From CAZAMT01 sp964486145 (GTDB lineage: Bacteria; Bacteroidota; Bacteroidia; Bacteroidales; JAAAOM01), in NCBI GenBank assembly GCA_964486145.1, contig CAZAMT010000096.1, forward strand, positions 1 to 13,516: a DNA stretch of 13,516 bases. The letters are read 5' to 3'. The notes under the pieces were generated by a model, which was not told the origin of the DNA, did not search any database, and was given only the letters and a program-made list of their open reading frames with translations. This document shows positions 13,468-13,516 of the stretch, piece after piece. Positions within the stretch are counted from its first letter, which is position 1. Every line of letters starts with the position of its first letter. Both the position numbers and the translations under genes were made by a program.

Positions 13468-13516
13468 GTGTTTAAAATTTGTGACCAAACCTGAAATTTG
13501 GCACTCATTTCAATCA

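Overview
The window looks like a chromosomal segment from a member of the Bacteroidota, probably Bacteroidales/Marinilabiliales-like; the family cannot be fixed from this alone. The signs are a short housekeeping sigma factor lacking region 1.1, a type IX secretion protein (PorQ), the gene order porQ-cmk-ispH, a zinc-free type B ribosomal protein L31, near absence of Shine-Dalgarno sequences, and a promoter matching the phylum's TTG-N19-TAnnTTTG form. It is most likely a draft or metagenome-derived scaffold, because it holds a run of exactly 100 N.

Layout. Positions 1-1023 carry rpoD on the minus strand, with a strong terminator at its 3' end. A 456-base gap with a palindromic repeat follows. 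Next come an EamA-type drug/metabolite exporter and a YkgJ-like cysteine-cluster protein, one base apart on the plus strand. These converge on a minus-strand diacylglycerol-kinase-family lipid kinase. From 3988 to 7305 there is a plus-strand series: an unassigned outer-membrane beta-barrel protein, porQ, cmk and ispH. After a structured intergenic segment, gpsA and pgi form a two-gene unit behind a good promoter.

The right-hand part is on the minus strand. Reading leftward from the right edge it has rpmE (bL31 type B), an encapsulin operon (encapsulated ferritin-like cargo, then the encapsulin shell), a perfect terminator, and a MerA-like FAD disulfide oxidoreductase. The 100-N gap lies just past the 3' end of the oxidoreductase. 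It is flanked by an exact 55-base duplication that includes the end of that gene, so the gap is almost certainly a scaffolding artefact at an unmerged contig overlap.

The most notable system is the encapsulin nanocompartment. The cargo is a short EncFtn with its ferroxidase residues in place and a C-terminal SLGI-type targeting peptide behind an acidic linker; the shell is a standard-length HK97-fold encapsulin. Together they should build an iron-oxidising and iron-storing protein shell. The adjacent flavoprotein lacks the mercury-specific cysteines of MerA. It could be a redox partner, but that is speculation. The other noteworthy signal is a set of small GC-rich palindromes, each followed by CAGG, and other hairpin-rich spacers that look like dispersed intergenic repeats.
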